This document shows, piece after piece, positions 1 through 7,240 of a stretch of DNA of 9,737 bases. A program made the position numbers and the translations under genes. Every line of letters starts with the position of its first letter. Position 1 is the stretch's first letter. The notes under the pieces are model-generated. The model did not search any database. It worked only from the letters and a program-made list of their open reading frames with translations, and had not been told where the DNA came from. This stretch comes from an uncultured Desulfobacterales bacterium (GTDB lineage Bacteria; Desulfobacterota; Desulfobacteria; Desulfobacterales; JAFDCJ01): positions 1-9,737 of the forward strand of contig CALZJV010000205.1 in the NCBI GenBank assembly GCA_945787595.1. The letters run 5' to 3'.

Positions 1-30
1 AAATAAATAAAGGCTATTACTTCGGTCTTT

Positions 31-215
31 TAAATCCGAAATATCAAATACGAAGCACGAAACAGATTCGAATAACAAAAAATATCAATTACAAAAAATC
101 AAGAATCGTTAGGCCATTCACCGCAACAAAATAGTTCAATACGTTTGTATTATCCGGCTTTGTACTTCTATCCTCTTGGTTTTAAGTTTTTGAACATTAG
201 AATTTCGGACTTTCC
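31..215. repeat. AT-rich spacer with degenerate inverted word repeat (aatccgaa type)
   Basis: This spacer lies downstream of livF and holds no credible gene. Its left part is a run of related short words around CGAA (tccgaaat, tacgaagc, cacgaaac, ttcgaata). Its right part carries the opposite-strand form, with an exact 8-base inverted match between 35-42 (tccgaaat) and 202-209 (atttcgga). The arms are degenerate, and the middle (about 90-140) shows no pattern I can name. I recall similar CGAA-word spacers from environmental bacterial genomes, but that is memory and not a search. The match is short, so the pairing itself is only moderately supported; the word-like composition is clear. Confidence 0.5.
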
Positions 216-243
216 ATGGTTTCGCTGTTTTCTCCCCAAGTCG

Positions 244-279
244 GTAAACCCTTTACGGGTCCACCACTGGAAGTGGTGG
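244..279. repeat. Two adjacent small hairpins, possible IS200/IS605-type end remnant
   Basis: Two perfect stems lie side by side. The first pairs 244-248 (gtaaa) with 252-256 (tttac) around a 3-base loop. The second pairs 261-268 (ccaccact) with 272-279 (agtggtgg) around a 3-base loop. Read on the minus strand they fall 50-90 bases after the livF stop. No T-run follows on that strand, so this is not a textbook intrinsic terminator. CCACCACT/AGTGGTGG stems resemble the subterminal hairpins of IS200/IS605 elements, but there is no transposase or TnpB gene in the window. It could equally be a 3' mRNA structure that stabilises the importer transcript. Confidence 0.35.
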
Positions 280-331
280 CTTAATATCGGAGCTACATCA
301 AGCCTATCAGAAAACCCTGAACGCCCACAAA

Positions 332-1042
332 CTAAGCAGCACCAAGATAAGCCTTTTGTACCTGTTTATCCTTGCTCAATGCTTCCGCAGTGTCAGAACC
401 TGTTATATGTCCATTGTCCAGCAGATAACCTCTATCGGCGATGGCAAGACTCTGTTTGGCATTTTGTTCTACGAGAAAGATGCCTACACCAGTCTCCTTG
501 ATACGGGCAAGGATACGAAAAAGTTCCTTACAGAGGAGAGGCGACAAACCCAGGGAGGGTTCATCCAGCATCAAGATCGATGGATTGGACATCATCGCCC
601 TCCCGATTGCCACCATCTGCTGCTCACCTCCACTCATGGTCCTTGCCACTTGATTTCGACGTGCCCCTAATATGGGAAATAATCCCAGAACCAGGTCCAT
701 ATTTGCCGATTGCCTCTGCCTGGCTCTCTTTGGATGAGCCCCAAGAACGAGATTTTCGTGGACCTTCAGGTCACCAAAGATGCCCCGCCCTTCAGGTACG
801 AGCGCGATACCGACTTCGACAATCTCATGGGGGGCAAGATGTGTAATATCTCTTCCCTCAAGAAAAACAGCACTGTTTTTCATTTTTGGCGCCAGGCCTG
901 AGATAGCACGCAGCAAGGTGCTCTTACCCGCACCGTTCGCACCGAGCATCACAACGATTTCCCCTTTGGAAACATTCAATGAGACATTTTCAACAGCCCG
1001 ATGTTGGCCGTAGTAAACTGACATCTGTTTGGTCTCAAGCAT
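332..1042 (-). CDS. livF: ABC importer ATP-binding protein, LivF type
   Basis: This is one of two cytoplasmic ATPases that power a branched-chain-amino-acid-type (HAAT family) importer. The protein is 236 residues, the normal LivF length. Visible motifs are Walker A GANGAGKST (34-42), the VPEGRGIF segment (82-89) in the Q-loop position, an intact signature MSGGEQQ (136-142), Walker B LMLDEP with Asp160 and Glu161, and VEQN (191-194) where most ABC ATPases have the switch histidine. Glu in the Q-loop and Gln in the H-loop are usual in LivF, so they are not defects. The ATG is preceded on the minus strand by AGGAGAG four bases upstream. Its first 8 bases overlap the 3' end of livG, which indicates translational coupling. 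It is the last gene of the importer set. The substrate cannot be read from this subunit. Family assignment is firm. Confidence 0.95.
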   Translation of the reverse strand: MLETKQMSVYYGQHRAVENVSLNVSKGEIVVMLGANGAGKSTLLRAISGLAPKMKNSAVFLEGRDITHLAPHEIVEVGIALVPEGRGIFGDLKVHENLVLGAHPKRARQRQSANMDLVLGLFPILGARRNQVARTMSGGEQQMVAIGRAMMSNPSILMLDEPSLGLSPLLCKELFRILARIKETGVGIFLVEQNAKQSLAIADRGYLLDNGHITGSDTAEALSKDKQVQKAYLGAA

Positions 1043-1769
1043 CTGACTCTCCTAGATAGGCCTGTATGACTTTCGGGTCAGCCAACACATCTTTTGGAGA
1101 GCCTTCGGCTATCTTGACGCCGCTGTTCATGACCACGCACCGGTCACACAAGCTGCGTATGGCATCCATAACATGTTCCACAATAATGATCGTTCGACCT
1201 TCGGTCCGCAATTCCTCAATTAGAGAAATCCCTGTTTGCAGTTCAGTCGGGTTCAGTCCGGCCAACCACTCGTCAAGAAGAAGGACTCTGGGATCAGCAG
1301 CCAAAGCTCTTGCCAACTCAACCCGCTTCTGATCGATATAAGTTAAAGAGGATATAGGCGCATCTTTTACATGTTCCAGGCCGACCCTGTCGAGCAGTTC
1401 TCGCGCGAACTTGCCCAAGCGCCTTCCCCATAGCCGGCGATGTCCAAACACGCCACCAGCAGCCACATTTTCCAAAACCGTTAATGTTGGAAGGATGCGT
1501 ACCAGTTGAAATGTACGCGCAACACCTTTCTTCGAAATACGATTCGCCGGTAGTCCTGATATTTCTTCTTCATAAAGGGATATCTCTCCGGATGTTGGTT
1601 TTAGGGCGCCTGAGATGAGATTCAACATAGTCGTTTTGCCCGAACCATTCGGGCCTATCAGTCCTAATACTTCATGATCCCTGAGATCGAATGACATATC
1701 GAAGACAGCCACAATACCTCCAAAATTCTTGATGATATCTCGTACGCTTAATGCAGCTTTGCGCGTCAT
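1035..1769 (-). CDS. livG: ABC importer ATP-binding protein, LivG type
   Basis: This is the second ATPase of the importer, 244 residues, full length for LivG. Walker A is GPNGSGKTT (39-47), the Q-loop is Gln88 in RTFQLV, Walker B ends in Asp166-Glu167, and the switch histidine is His199 in IIVEHVM. Two positions depart from the usual LivG pattern: the signature reads LTYID (142-146), without the glycines of LSGGQ or LSYGQ, and the residue after Walker B is Trp168 (LDEWLAGLNP), where Pro is usual. The rest of the region, including QKRVELARAL, is well conserved, so I expect an active protein, probably a lineage variant. The start has AGGA eight bases upstream. It lies 17 bases after the livM stop and overlaps livF by 8 bases. 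LivG and LivF are expected to form a heterodimer on the LivHM permease. Confidence 0.94.
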   Translation of the reverse strand: MTRKAALSVRDIIKNFGGIVAVFDMSFDLRDHEVLGLIGPNGSGKTTMLNLISGALKPTSGEISLYEEEISGLPANRISKKGVARTFQLVRILPTLTVLENVAAGGVFGHRRLWGRRLGKFARELLDRVGLEHVKDAPISSLTYIDQKRVELARALAADPRVLLLDEWLAGLNPTELQTGISLIEELRTEGRTIIIVEHVMDAIRSLCDRCVVMNSGVKIAEGSPKDVLADPKVIQAYLGESDA

Positions 1770-1786
1770 CGTCCAATCCTATGTAC

Positions 1787-2704
1787 TTACTTCCACTTTT
1801 TGATAAAATTTTCCACGAGTCCTGCGACGCCATTAGGGATGAAATATACAATAAGAAGAAATGCTGATCCCAGCAACAGAGTGGTCTGATTGGGGAAGGT
1901 GCCTGAAATCAGGTCCCATAGGAGGGTGAAAGGAATTACCCCTAAAATCGGTCCCCACAACCGATGCATTCCCCCTAGCAATGCCATAATAACAACCTGG
2001 AAGGAGATCATCGGACTAAAGGCTATTGTCGGCTCTACATATGTCCAGCGGGGCGCTAAAACCGCACCAGTGATTGCTGCAAATGTACCTGAAATAATGA
2101 AAAGGATAACTTTGGATGAAGCCGTATCAATGCCGCAATGGGAGGCAACCATCTCATCGTTTCCAATAATTCGTAAGGCAAATCCCAGTCTTGAACGACC
2201 AATCCACCAGCCTACCAGAAAGACGATCGCCGCCAGGACCAATAATTGCCAATAGATCATTGATTCAGTAATATTGGTAAGGACATAAAGACCGCTGCTT
2301 GCACCCATAGTGGTCTGTACCCAAGTCATAATCTGCCGTATAAGCTCTGCCAGTCCCAGTGTAAAAATTACGAAATACACGCCCGATAGGCGTAAGGTAG
2401 CCAGACCGACGATGGCCGCGATAATCGCTCCAACCAGAGCTGCCAGGCCGATGAGCACGGGAAATGGAATAATCTCTATAAAACCCCCAACCACATACAT
2501 ACCAATTCCGAAAAACGCCGCACTGGCAAGGGAGATATAGTGAGTAGGTCCGGAGAACAATGCCCAGGATGTTGCTAAAACAGCATACATGGCAATGGTA
2601 ACGCCAATGGATACCCAGTATCCTGAACGACTCAATGGGAGGAGTGCGACTATTGCAAATATCAGGATGCTGATAATAAAATTTCGTTTTTCTTTTCGAG
2701 TCAA
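1787..2704 (-). CDS. livM: ABC importer permease, LivM type (TTG start)
   Basis: This inner-membrane permease pairs with LivH to form the substrate path. I place the start at a TTG (2704-2702) whose bases overlap the livH stop as TTGA; GGGAGA lies eight bases upstream, a good ribosome binding site. This gives 305 residues starting TRKEKRNFI, with a positively charged N-terminus followed at once by the first membrane helix. An ATG further upstream (2800) would add 32 residues rich in Pro, Arg and Cys that overlap livH, and I reject it. Many hydrophobic helices are visible. Family motifs include RLGFALRIIGND (172-183), near the cytoplasmic loop that contacts the ATPases, and ALLGGMHRLWGPILG (241-255). 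It ends 17 bases before livG. The assignment as LivM is firm; the substrate is unknown. Confidence 0.92.
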   Translation of the reverse strand: MTRKEKRNFIISILIFAIVALLPLSRSGYWVSIGVTIAMYAVLATSWALFSGPTHYISLASAAFFGIGMYVVGGFIEIIPFPVLIGLAALVGAIIAAIVGLATLRLSGVYFVIFTLGLAELIRQIMTWVQTTMGASSGLYVLTNITESMIYWQLLVLAAIVFLVGWWIGRSRLGFALRIIGNDEMVASHCGIDTASSKVILFIISGTFAAITGAVLAPRWTYVEPTIAFSPMISFQVVIMALLGGMHRLWGPILGVIPFTLLWDLISGTFPNQTTLLLGSAFLLIVYFIPNGVAGLVENFIKKWK

Positions 2705-3570
2705 GATGATTGTCTCCCGAAGAGACCCTGTGGTCTGAACAGCAGGATAAGGATGAACAGCAGATAAGCGGCAGCAAGGGTCAGGCCGGGATCGACCCAA
2801 CTGGCAACAGCGGTTTCCGTCAAACCCAGAATGAGCGCTGCGATGATCGCACCCCGAATATCACCCACACCGCCCATGATAACAATGATAAGCGCTTTCA
2901 TGGTGAAAACAACACCGATGGAGGCATCGAAAGTAAGAAACATACTTAGTAACGCACCACCCGCGGCGGTTACTGCCCCTCCCAGGGAAAAGGCCAGAGC
3001 CAATACCAGAGGCACATTGATGCCGACGAGCTCTGATGCCTGTGAACTGACTGCAACGGCCCTGAGGGTCATGCCGAATCGTGTCCTATAAATCCACAAA
3101 TATAACACAATCCCCAGAAGAGCAGACATGAGGAACGCCATGATACGATTTAAGGCGTATGGTTTTCCTAAGATATTAAACGGTACGGATAGATAGGAGT
3201 AGTTAAAATATTCACCTCCAAATATTGCCAGCATCAAGCCAACCATAATGAAGGTTATTCCGAAAGTGGCAAGTATACTGTCTACCTCGAGTTGGCCATG
3301 GCTTTTGGCCCGACGAACAAGAGGCCTCAATAAATAGCGATAGAGGAGCCAGTTAAAAATAAACGCTAACGGCATAACAAAAAATATTGAAAGAACTGGA
3401 CTTAACTGTGCCCCGCTATAAAGCCAAAAGGCTCCAAATGAACCTGCCACAAGAATTTCTCCGTTGGCGAGGTTCATGATCCTTGCGACGCCGTATTGCA
3501 GTTGCAGTCCCATTGCGATTAGCGCATAGGAACCCCCAAGAAGAAGTCCAATAATAATTACTTCAATCAT
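2701..3570 (-). CDS. livH: ABC importer permease, LivH type
   Basis: This is the other inner-membrane permease, 289 residues, typical LivH length and almost wholly hydrophobic helices. Family hallmarks are IMNLANGE (31-38; the usual form is MNFAHGE), the cytoplasmic coupling loop RTRFGMTLRAVA (162-173) leading to LVGIN (181-185), GGVGDIRGAI (233-242), and the C-terminal FRPQGLFGR (278-286). The start is fixed by an in-frame TAG directly before the ATG. No clear ribosome binding site precedes it, unlike every other main gene here, so its translation may be weaker than that of the binding protein upstream. It is separated from that gene by 209 bases that hold a hairpin and repeats, and its stop overlaps the livM start as TTGA. 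Confidence 0.95.
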   Translation of the reverse strand: MIEVIIIGLLLGGSYALIAMGLQLQYGVARIMNLANGEILVAGSFGAFWLYSGAQLSPVLSIFFVMPLAFIFNWLLYRYLLRPLVRRAKSHGQLEVDSILATFGITFIMVGLMLAIFGGEYFNYSYLSVPFNILGKPYALNRIMAFLMSALLGIVLYLWIYRTRFGMTLRAVAVSSQASELVGINVPLVLALAFSLGGAVTAAGGALLSMFLTFDASIGVVFTMKALIIVIMGGVGDIRGAIIAALILGLTETAVASWVDPGLTLAAAYLLFILILLFRPQGLFGRQSS

Positions 3571-3600
3571 CTAAACATATAACTAACCCGGCCAAACCGG

Positions 3601-3717
3601 AATTGAAAATTGAAGATTGCAAAGTGAATATTTAACGCAAAGTATAAGTGTCAGGTGTCAGGTGTCAGGGAGTCGAATAGCTCAATCCTGAAACCTGTAC
3701 ACTGACAACTGAAACCT
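3601..3717. repeat. GTGTCAG tandem repeat with partial inverted copy
   Basis: Three perfect head-to-tail copies of the 7-base word GTGTCAG occupy 3648-3654, 3655-3661 and 3662-3668. After an 18-base core comes a degenerate reverse-complement arm at about 3687-3717 (cctgaaacctgtacactgac and following), so the arms could form an imperfect hairpin in DNA or RNA. Before the tandem copies, 3601-3619 has a different word type (attgaaaattgaagatt), related in composition to the repeat near 8108. The element sits in the spacer between the binding-protein gene and livH. Similar GTGTCAG/CTGACAC arrays are familiar to me from intergenic DNA of several bacterial groups, from memory only. Confidence 0.75.
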
Positions 3718-3730
3718 TAAGTTGGTATAG

Positions 3731-3765
3731 ATACCCGGCGTGTGATTGAAAGCCACGCCGGGTAT
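3731..3765 (-). promoter_or_regulatory. Strong hairpin between binding-protein gene and livH
   Basis: A perfect 12-base stem pairs 3731-3742 (atacccggcgtg) with 3754-3765 (cacgccgggtat) around an 11-base loop. It starts 15 bases downstream of the binding-protein stop on the minus strand. Only a weak T content follows (tctatacc), so it is not a canonical intrinsic terminator. The position suggests a partial terminator or a 3' stabilising structure that lets the binding protein be made in excess over the membrane subunits, as inter-cistronic hairpins do in some other binding-protein-dependent operons. The function is inferred; the stem is directly visible. Confidence 0.7.
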
Positions 3766-3779
3766 ATCTTTCAAATATA

Positions 3780-4982
3780 TTACCAGCCGGTCTTCACCTT
3801 GACCGGTTTTGCCCCTGGCCTGCCTGTCGAACTGACTCCGTAAAACTTTCCACCCTGCCACTGGCCCACTGTCCAGAATTTTTCATTGTTCTGACTCTTG
3901 AATTTTACCGGACCGATGACTGTATCAAAAGAATTGCTTTTCAGGTAGGCAATTACAGCCTTGCGATCTTTAGAACCAACACCCTCGATAGCCTGTTCGA
4001 GAATTTGAAGGCTGGCATACATGACTGCACTGGCCCAGAAATCAGGCGCTTTTCCCGTCACCTCTTTGTGGGCCTTTATGTAAGTCTGCATCTCAGGTGT
4101 ATCCGGATTGATCCCTCCTGCCCCCAAAATTCCTTCAGCCGACTTTCCGAACTTTCCGCCAAAAGCGGGAAATGCCGTAGCAACCGCGCTATAATAGGCC
4201 TTCACATTCAATCCCTCTATCTTCGCTTGTTCCGCAAGCCCGAAGGTGTCCGGCGGATACGACCATGCCACAAATGCGTCCGGGTTTGATGCCTTGGCAC
4301 CCTTGACCACCGGTGAGAGATCCTGAGTGCCTAAGGGATAAGATTTGTCATAGACGATCTCGAAACCAGCCTTTTTGAAAGCGGGGCGTCCGGCATTGGC
4401 AAGCTCGATTCCAAAGGCATCCGCCACATTGACCATCGCCACACGATTGCTGATTTTTCCGTCATCCCGCATTTTTGACAGTATCTCGGCGACTGAACCG
4501 GCAAATGAGGTAGTGTCGCCTAAGGTAAAGAACATACTGGGATATCGCTTCGTCAATTCCGGAATCTTATCGGTAATCGCAGTCACAGCGATATTGGGGT
4601 AACCATACTTGGCAAAGATCGGCGCGGTAGCCAGAACCAATCCTGTTCCATAAGGTGGGATGACAAAATCCACCTTGTCCTGGTTCACCATTCGTTGGAC
4701 GTTCTTTATCGCCTCCCCCGGTGTCGTGCGATCATCATATTCCACCAGCTCTATCTTGGCCTTTCCACTCTTAAGCTGCAGACCGCCACGGGCGTTAACC
4801 TGGTGGACCCAAAGCTTGATGTTCGGCCAATGCGTGACGGCTGTGCCGCCGGCCAGTGATCCTGTTTTTGCGGCCGATGCACCTATTTTGATCACATCGC
4901 CGGCCATAGCAGATCCGGCCATGGAAAACACAGCCGCAAAGGCCAATAGCACCATAATCTTTTTGAAAATGCTGTTTGACAT
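3780..4982 (-). CDS. Periplasmic substrate-binding protein of a Liv/HAAT-type ABC importer
   Basis: This 400-residue protein should capture the substrate in the periplasm and hand it to LivHM. The N-terminus is a signal peptide: charged start MSNSIFKK, a hydrophobic stretch (9-22), then probable cleavage after AMA at residue 27, with no lipobox cysteine. The mature part starts GDVIKIGASAAKTGSLAGG, the standard first strand and ligand loop of the type-1 periplasmic fold (Peripla_BP_6, amino acid/amide/aromatic binders), and is followed by VEYDDRTTP and IPPYGTGL. AAAGGAG lies nine bases before the ATG. It is 80 bases downstream of the aldehyde oxidoreductase gene on the same strand, so the two may be cotranscribed. 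Family members bind amino acids, amides, urea or aromatic acids. The ligand cannot be decided here, although the neighbouring aldehyde and alcohol oxidation genes make an aromatic compound a fair guess. I withhold a gene symbol for that reason. Confidence 0.93.
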   Translation of the reverse strand: MSNSIFKKIMVLLAFAAVFSMAGSAMAGDVIKIGASAAKTGSLAGGTAVTHWPNIKLWVHQVNARGGLQLKSGKAKIELVEYDDRTTPGEAIKNVQRMVNQDKVDFVIPPYGTGLVLATAPIFAKYGYPNIAVTAITDKIPELTKRYPSMFFTLGDTTSFAGSVAEILSKMRDDGKISNRVAMVNVADAFGIELANAGRPAFKKAGFEIVYDKSYPLGTQDLSPVVKGAKASNPDAFVAWSYPPDTFGLAEQAKIEGLNVKAYYSAVATAFPAFGGKFGKSAEGILGAGGINPDTPEMQTYIKAHKEVTGKAPDFWASAVMYASLQILEQAIEGVGSKDRKAVIAYLKSNSFDTVIGPVKFKSQNNEKFWTVGQWQGGKFYGVSSTGRPGAKPVKVKTGW

Positions 4983-5062
4983 GGTTTGTTTCTCCTTTCT
5001 TTAAATTTATGTAAATGCTTAACCCTCCTCACTTTTAAGAAATTCCTCAAATTACTTTGCCT

Positions 5063-6934
5063 TTAAGCCAACTGCTCAGCGACATAGTCAAGACCCAGTT
5101 CGCTTAACTTCTCGCGGGTGGGTGCACCTGTCTCCACATCCCAACCTCTGGCTGCATAGTACTCATCCAACATCTGAGTCAGTTCCTCTTTGCTAATAAA
5201 GTGCCCTTTGGAAGCCCCGGCTTTCAGAGGTTCCGTCAAAAGCCTTTCAGGCAGCGTGTCATCGGCACGGGTAAGCCCTTCGCGGGTGTTGAATGCTCTT
5301 GCCAGGTTATTGATTCGCTCGCCTACCTTAAGGATATCGTCCGGGGTATAAGTTAAACCTGTGACAGCCTCCATCAAGGATGCCGTATTCTGGGCCGCGA
5401 TACCGACGACCGCCATATCCAGCAGGAAGGCACACATGGTGGGCGCATCGGTGGTAGCCGTGCGAATGTCCTGATTCCACTTGGTGAGCTCGCCTTTGCC
5501 ATCAGCCGTAAAGCGGTCGACTTCGCGGGGCACGGGGATGCCAAAAACTTCCTGGAAGGCGTAACCCCTGCAGTGATCGGCACCGGTATAGGATGTTGCA
5601 AAATTGAGTCCGTGGGCCTTGGCGCCGCGCACATCATAGGCAGGCAGTTCCAAACCCTTGACGTGCATGGCATATTTTCCTGAGTCTTTTCCGATTTTTT
5701 CGGCGGCAATCTTAGATCCGTCTGCCAGCAGGCCGCCCAGCCCCTCACGATAGGCCATCTGTTTGAGGATCGCGATCATGGCCTCATCATTGCCGAAGTT
5801 CAGCTCAATTCCCCCGGTGTCCTCTTTGCTCAGAATACCTTTTTCATATAGCTCCATGGCAAAGGCGATCGTCACACCGGAAGAAATAGTATCCATTCCC
5901 AGTTCGTCAGCCAGACGGTCCGCCGCAATGACGGCATCTATGTTTTCAACCCCGGTGACGCCGCCATAAGAAAACATGGTCTCAAACTCGGGTCCCTCGG
6001 TGAGTATCCCGGCATAGGGCCCCTTTTGGGCCAGTTTTATCTGACTGCACCCCACCGGACACCCATAGCAGGCTTCGGACCCCACATTGCGTGTCATCTG
6101 GACCTCCACCCCGAGTTTGTCCACCGGCTCGTACTCACCCGTGGTCGAAAAATTCTTGGTCGGAAAAATTCCGATGGCACAAGTGTGGTCCACCACCATG
6201 GGGGTTCCGATTTTCGAAAAATTGGGATATAGAACGTGACTTTCTTTCATTGCTTTGGTCATTTCGCCTTTGGCGGTCTTTAGCTTATCCTTGTCGGCCA
6301 CGGCGACCTCCCGGCTGCCCCGGATGGCAATGGCCTTGAGATTCTTGGACCCCATCACCGCCCCCAGCCCTTTACGTCCCACGGCCCGCCATTCATTGAT
6401 GATGGAGGCTATTTTGATCTGGTTCTCGCCGGCCGGGCCGATACAGGCAATCCTGACATTCTGGTCTTTCAAATCGTTTTTGATGATTTGCTGGGTGTCC
6501 GTCGTTTTCATTCCCCACAGTTTCTTGGCACCCCTGAATTTGACCTCCCCGTCCTTGATCCATACATAGGTTGGTTTTTCAGCTTTGCCTTCGACGATCA
6601 GGGCGTCGTAACCCGCAAATTTGAGCTCAACGGGAAAGTGGCCGCCCGTCAATGCCATGCCCACCGCACCGGTAAGGGGTGATTTGCCGGTAACCGCCAT
6701 CCGGCTGGCGCAGGGAATCGTGGTTCCGGAAAAGGGACCTGAAGCAAAAATAAGCTTGTTGTCCGGACCGAGTGCATCCGCCCCGGCCGGCACCTCATCG
6801 AATAAATACTTGATCCCAAACCCTGCCCCGCCGATGAAATCTTTTGCGACGTCCAGAGGCAAATCCTCTTCCGTTGCGCTTTGCTCCGTCAGGTTGATCC
6901 GCAGAATTTTGCCGGTATATCCGCCTTGATACAT
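5063..6934 (-). CDS. aor: Aldehyde:ferredoxin oxidoreductase (tungsten/molybdenum bis-pterin family)
   Basis: This cytoplasmic enzyme is expected to oxidise an aldehyde to its carboxylic acid and pass electrons to ferredoxin, using a tungsten (or molybdenum) bis-pterin and one [4Fe-4S] cluster. The 623 residues match the family's usual length. The cluster ligands are visible as Cys289, Cys292, Cys296 (CYGCPVGC) and Cys501, close to positions 288, 291, 295 and 494 of the Pyrococcus furiosus enzyme. The N-terminal domain ends with RKGLGAVMGSKNLKAIAIRG (187-206). The first pterin motif is DELGMD (343-348), matching DxxGL(D/C). The second is DAPTMC (496-501), with Thr and Met in place of Gly and Leu. 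His454 in GADHCRGY is a likely active-site residue. GGAGGTG precedes the ATG by about four bases. No small ferredoxin-like subunit is encoded nearby. The aldehyde is unknown; the alcohol dehydrogenase upstream could supply it. Confidence 0.95.
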   Translation of the reverse strand: MYQGGYTGKILRINLTEQSATEEDLPLDVAKDFIGGAGFGIKYLFDEVPAGADALGPDNKLIFASGPFSGTTIPCASRMAVTGKSPLTGAVGMALTGGHFPVELKFAGYDALIVEGKAEKPTYVWIKDGEVKFRGAKKLWGMKTTDTQQIIKNDLKDQNVRIACIGPAGENQIKIASIINEWRAVGRKGLGAVMGSKNLKAIAIRGSREVAVADKDKLKTAKGEMTKAMKESHVLYPNFSKIGTPMVVDHTCAIGIFPTKNFSTTGEYEPVDKLGVEVQMTRNVGSEACYGCPVGCSQIKLAQKGPYAGILTEGPEFETMFSYGGVTGVENIDAVIAADRLADELGMDTISSGVTIAFAMELYEKGILSKEDTGGIELNFGNDEAMIAILKQMAYREGLGGLLADGSKIAAEKIGKDSGKYAMHVKGLELPAYDVRGAKAHGLNFATSYTGADHCRGYAFQEVFGIPVPREVDRFTADGKGELTKWNQDIRTATTDAPTMCAFLLDMAVVGIAAQNTASLMEAVTGLTYTPDDILKVGERINNLARAFNTREGLTRADDTLPERLLTEPLKAGASKGHFISKEELTQMLDEYYAARGWDVETGAPTREKLSELGLDYVAEQLA

Positions 6935-7038
6935 TTTACACCTCCATTTTTTTAGTTAGGTTAACTTCAGACCTCGTCATCTCGTTTACAATTGGGCCAT
7001 ATTATTTGGGCATCAACGCTGTACTAGTAATCGACCAT

Positions 7039-7164
7039 GATGCTGGATACTGGATGTTTGATACTGGATTAACAAGGTATTCTGTCAATTTTATTAGTTA
7101 TTAAAAGAAGAAGAGCGAAGCGAATCCTTATTCCAGCATCCAGTAACCAGTATCCAGTATCCTG
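7039..7164. repeat. CTGGATA-word inverted repeat in the spacer before the oxidoreductase gene
   Basis: The left arm (about 7039-7070) repeats the words tgctggat, actggatg, tactggat. The right arm (about 7131-7164) carries their reverse complement (ccagcatccagtaaccagta and following). The longest exact pairing is about 11 bases, for example within 7043-7055 against 7150-7161. The 60-base core contains an A/G-rich run (aaaagaagaagagcgaagcg). The whole spacer 6935-7237 has no gene. I see no promoter I can defend between this element and the oxidoreductase start, although one is likely. Confidence 0.75.
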
Positions 7165-7200
7165 GTTGTCAAATTTTCGTGCAATCGCTTTATATTAAGT

Positions 7201-7240
7201 GATTAAAGTAATCCGTTTAATCTGCGCAATCTGTGGATTA
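7201..7240. repeat. Single-arm AATCTG(T/C)G word repeat abutting the dehydrogenase stop
   Basis: Near-identical words follow one another: taatccgt, taatctgc, caatctgt, ggattaa. No matching inverted arm is close by. The last three bases (7238-7240, tta) are the stop codon of the short-chain dehydrogenase on the minus strand, so the repeat begins exactly where the gene ends. I recall this phrase as widespread in intergenic DNA of environmental bacteria, but have not searched for it. Confidence 0.5.

Noticed and set aside
2705..2800. Upstream ATG start for livM (2800)
   Set aside because: It would add a Pro/Arg/Cys-rich 32-residue segment overlapping livH; the TTG at 2704 has a better ribosome binding site and the expected N-terminus.
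3648..3668. GTGTCAG copies as a CRISPR-like or operator array
   Set aside because: The copies are 7 bases and contiguous with no spacers; an operator role has no support beyond repetition.
5023..5030. GAGGAGGG on the minus strand between the oxidoreductase and binding-protein genes
   Set aside because: It looks like a ribosome binding site but no ATG, GTG or TTG follows at a usable distance; the binding protein has its own site nearer the start.
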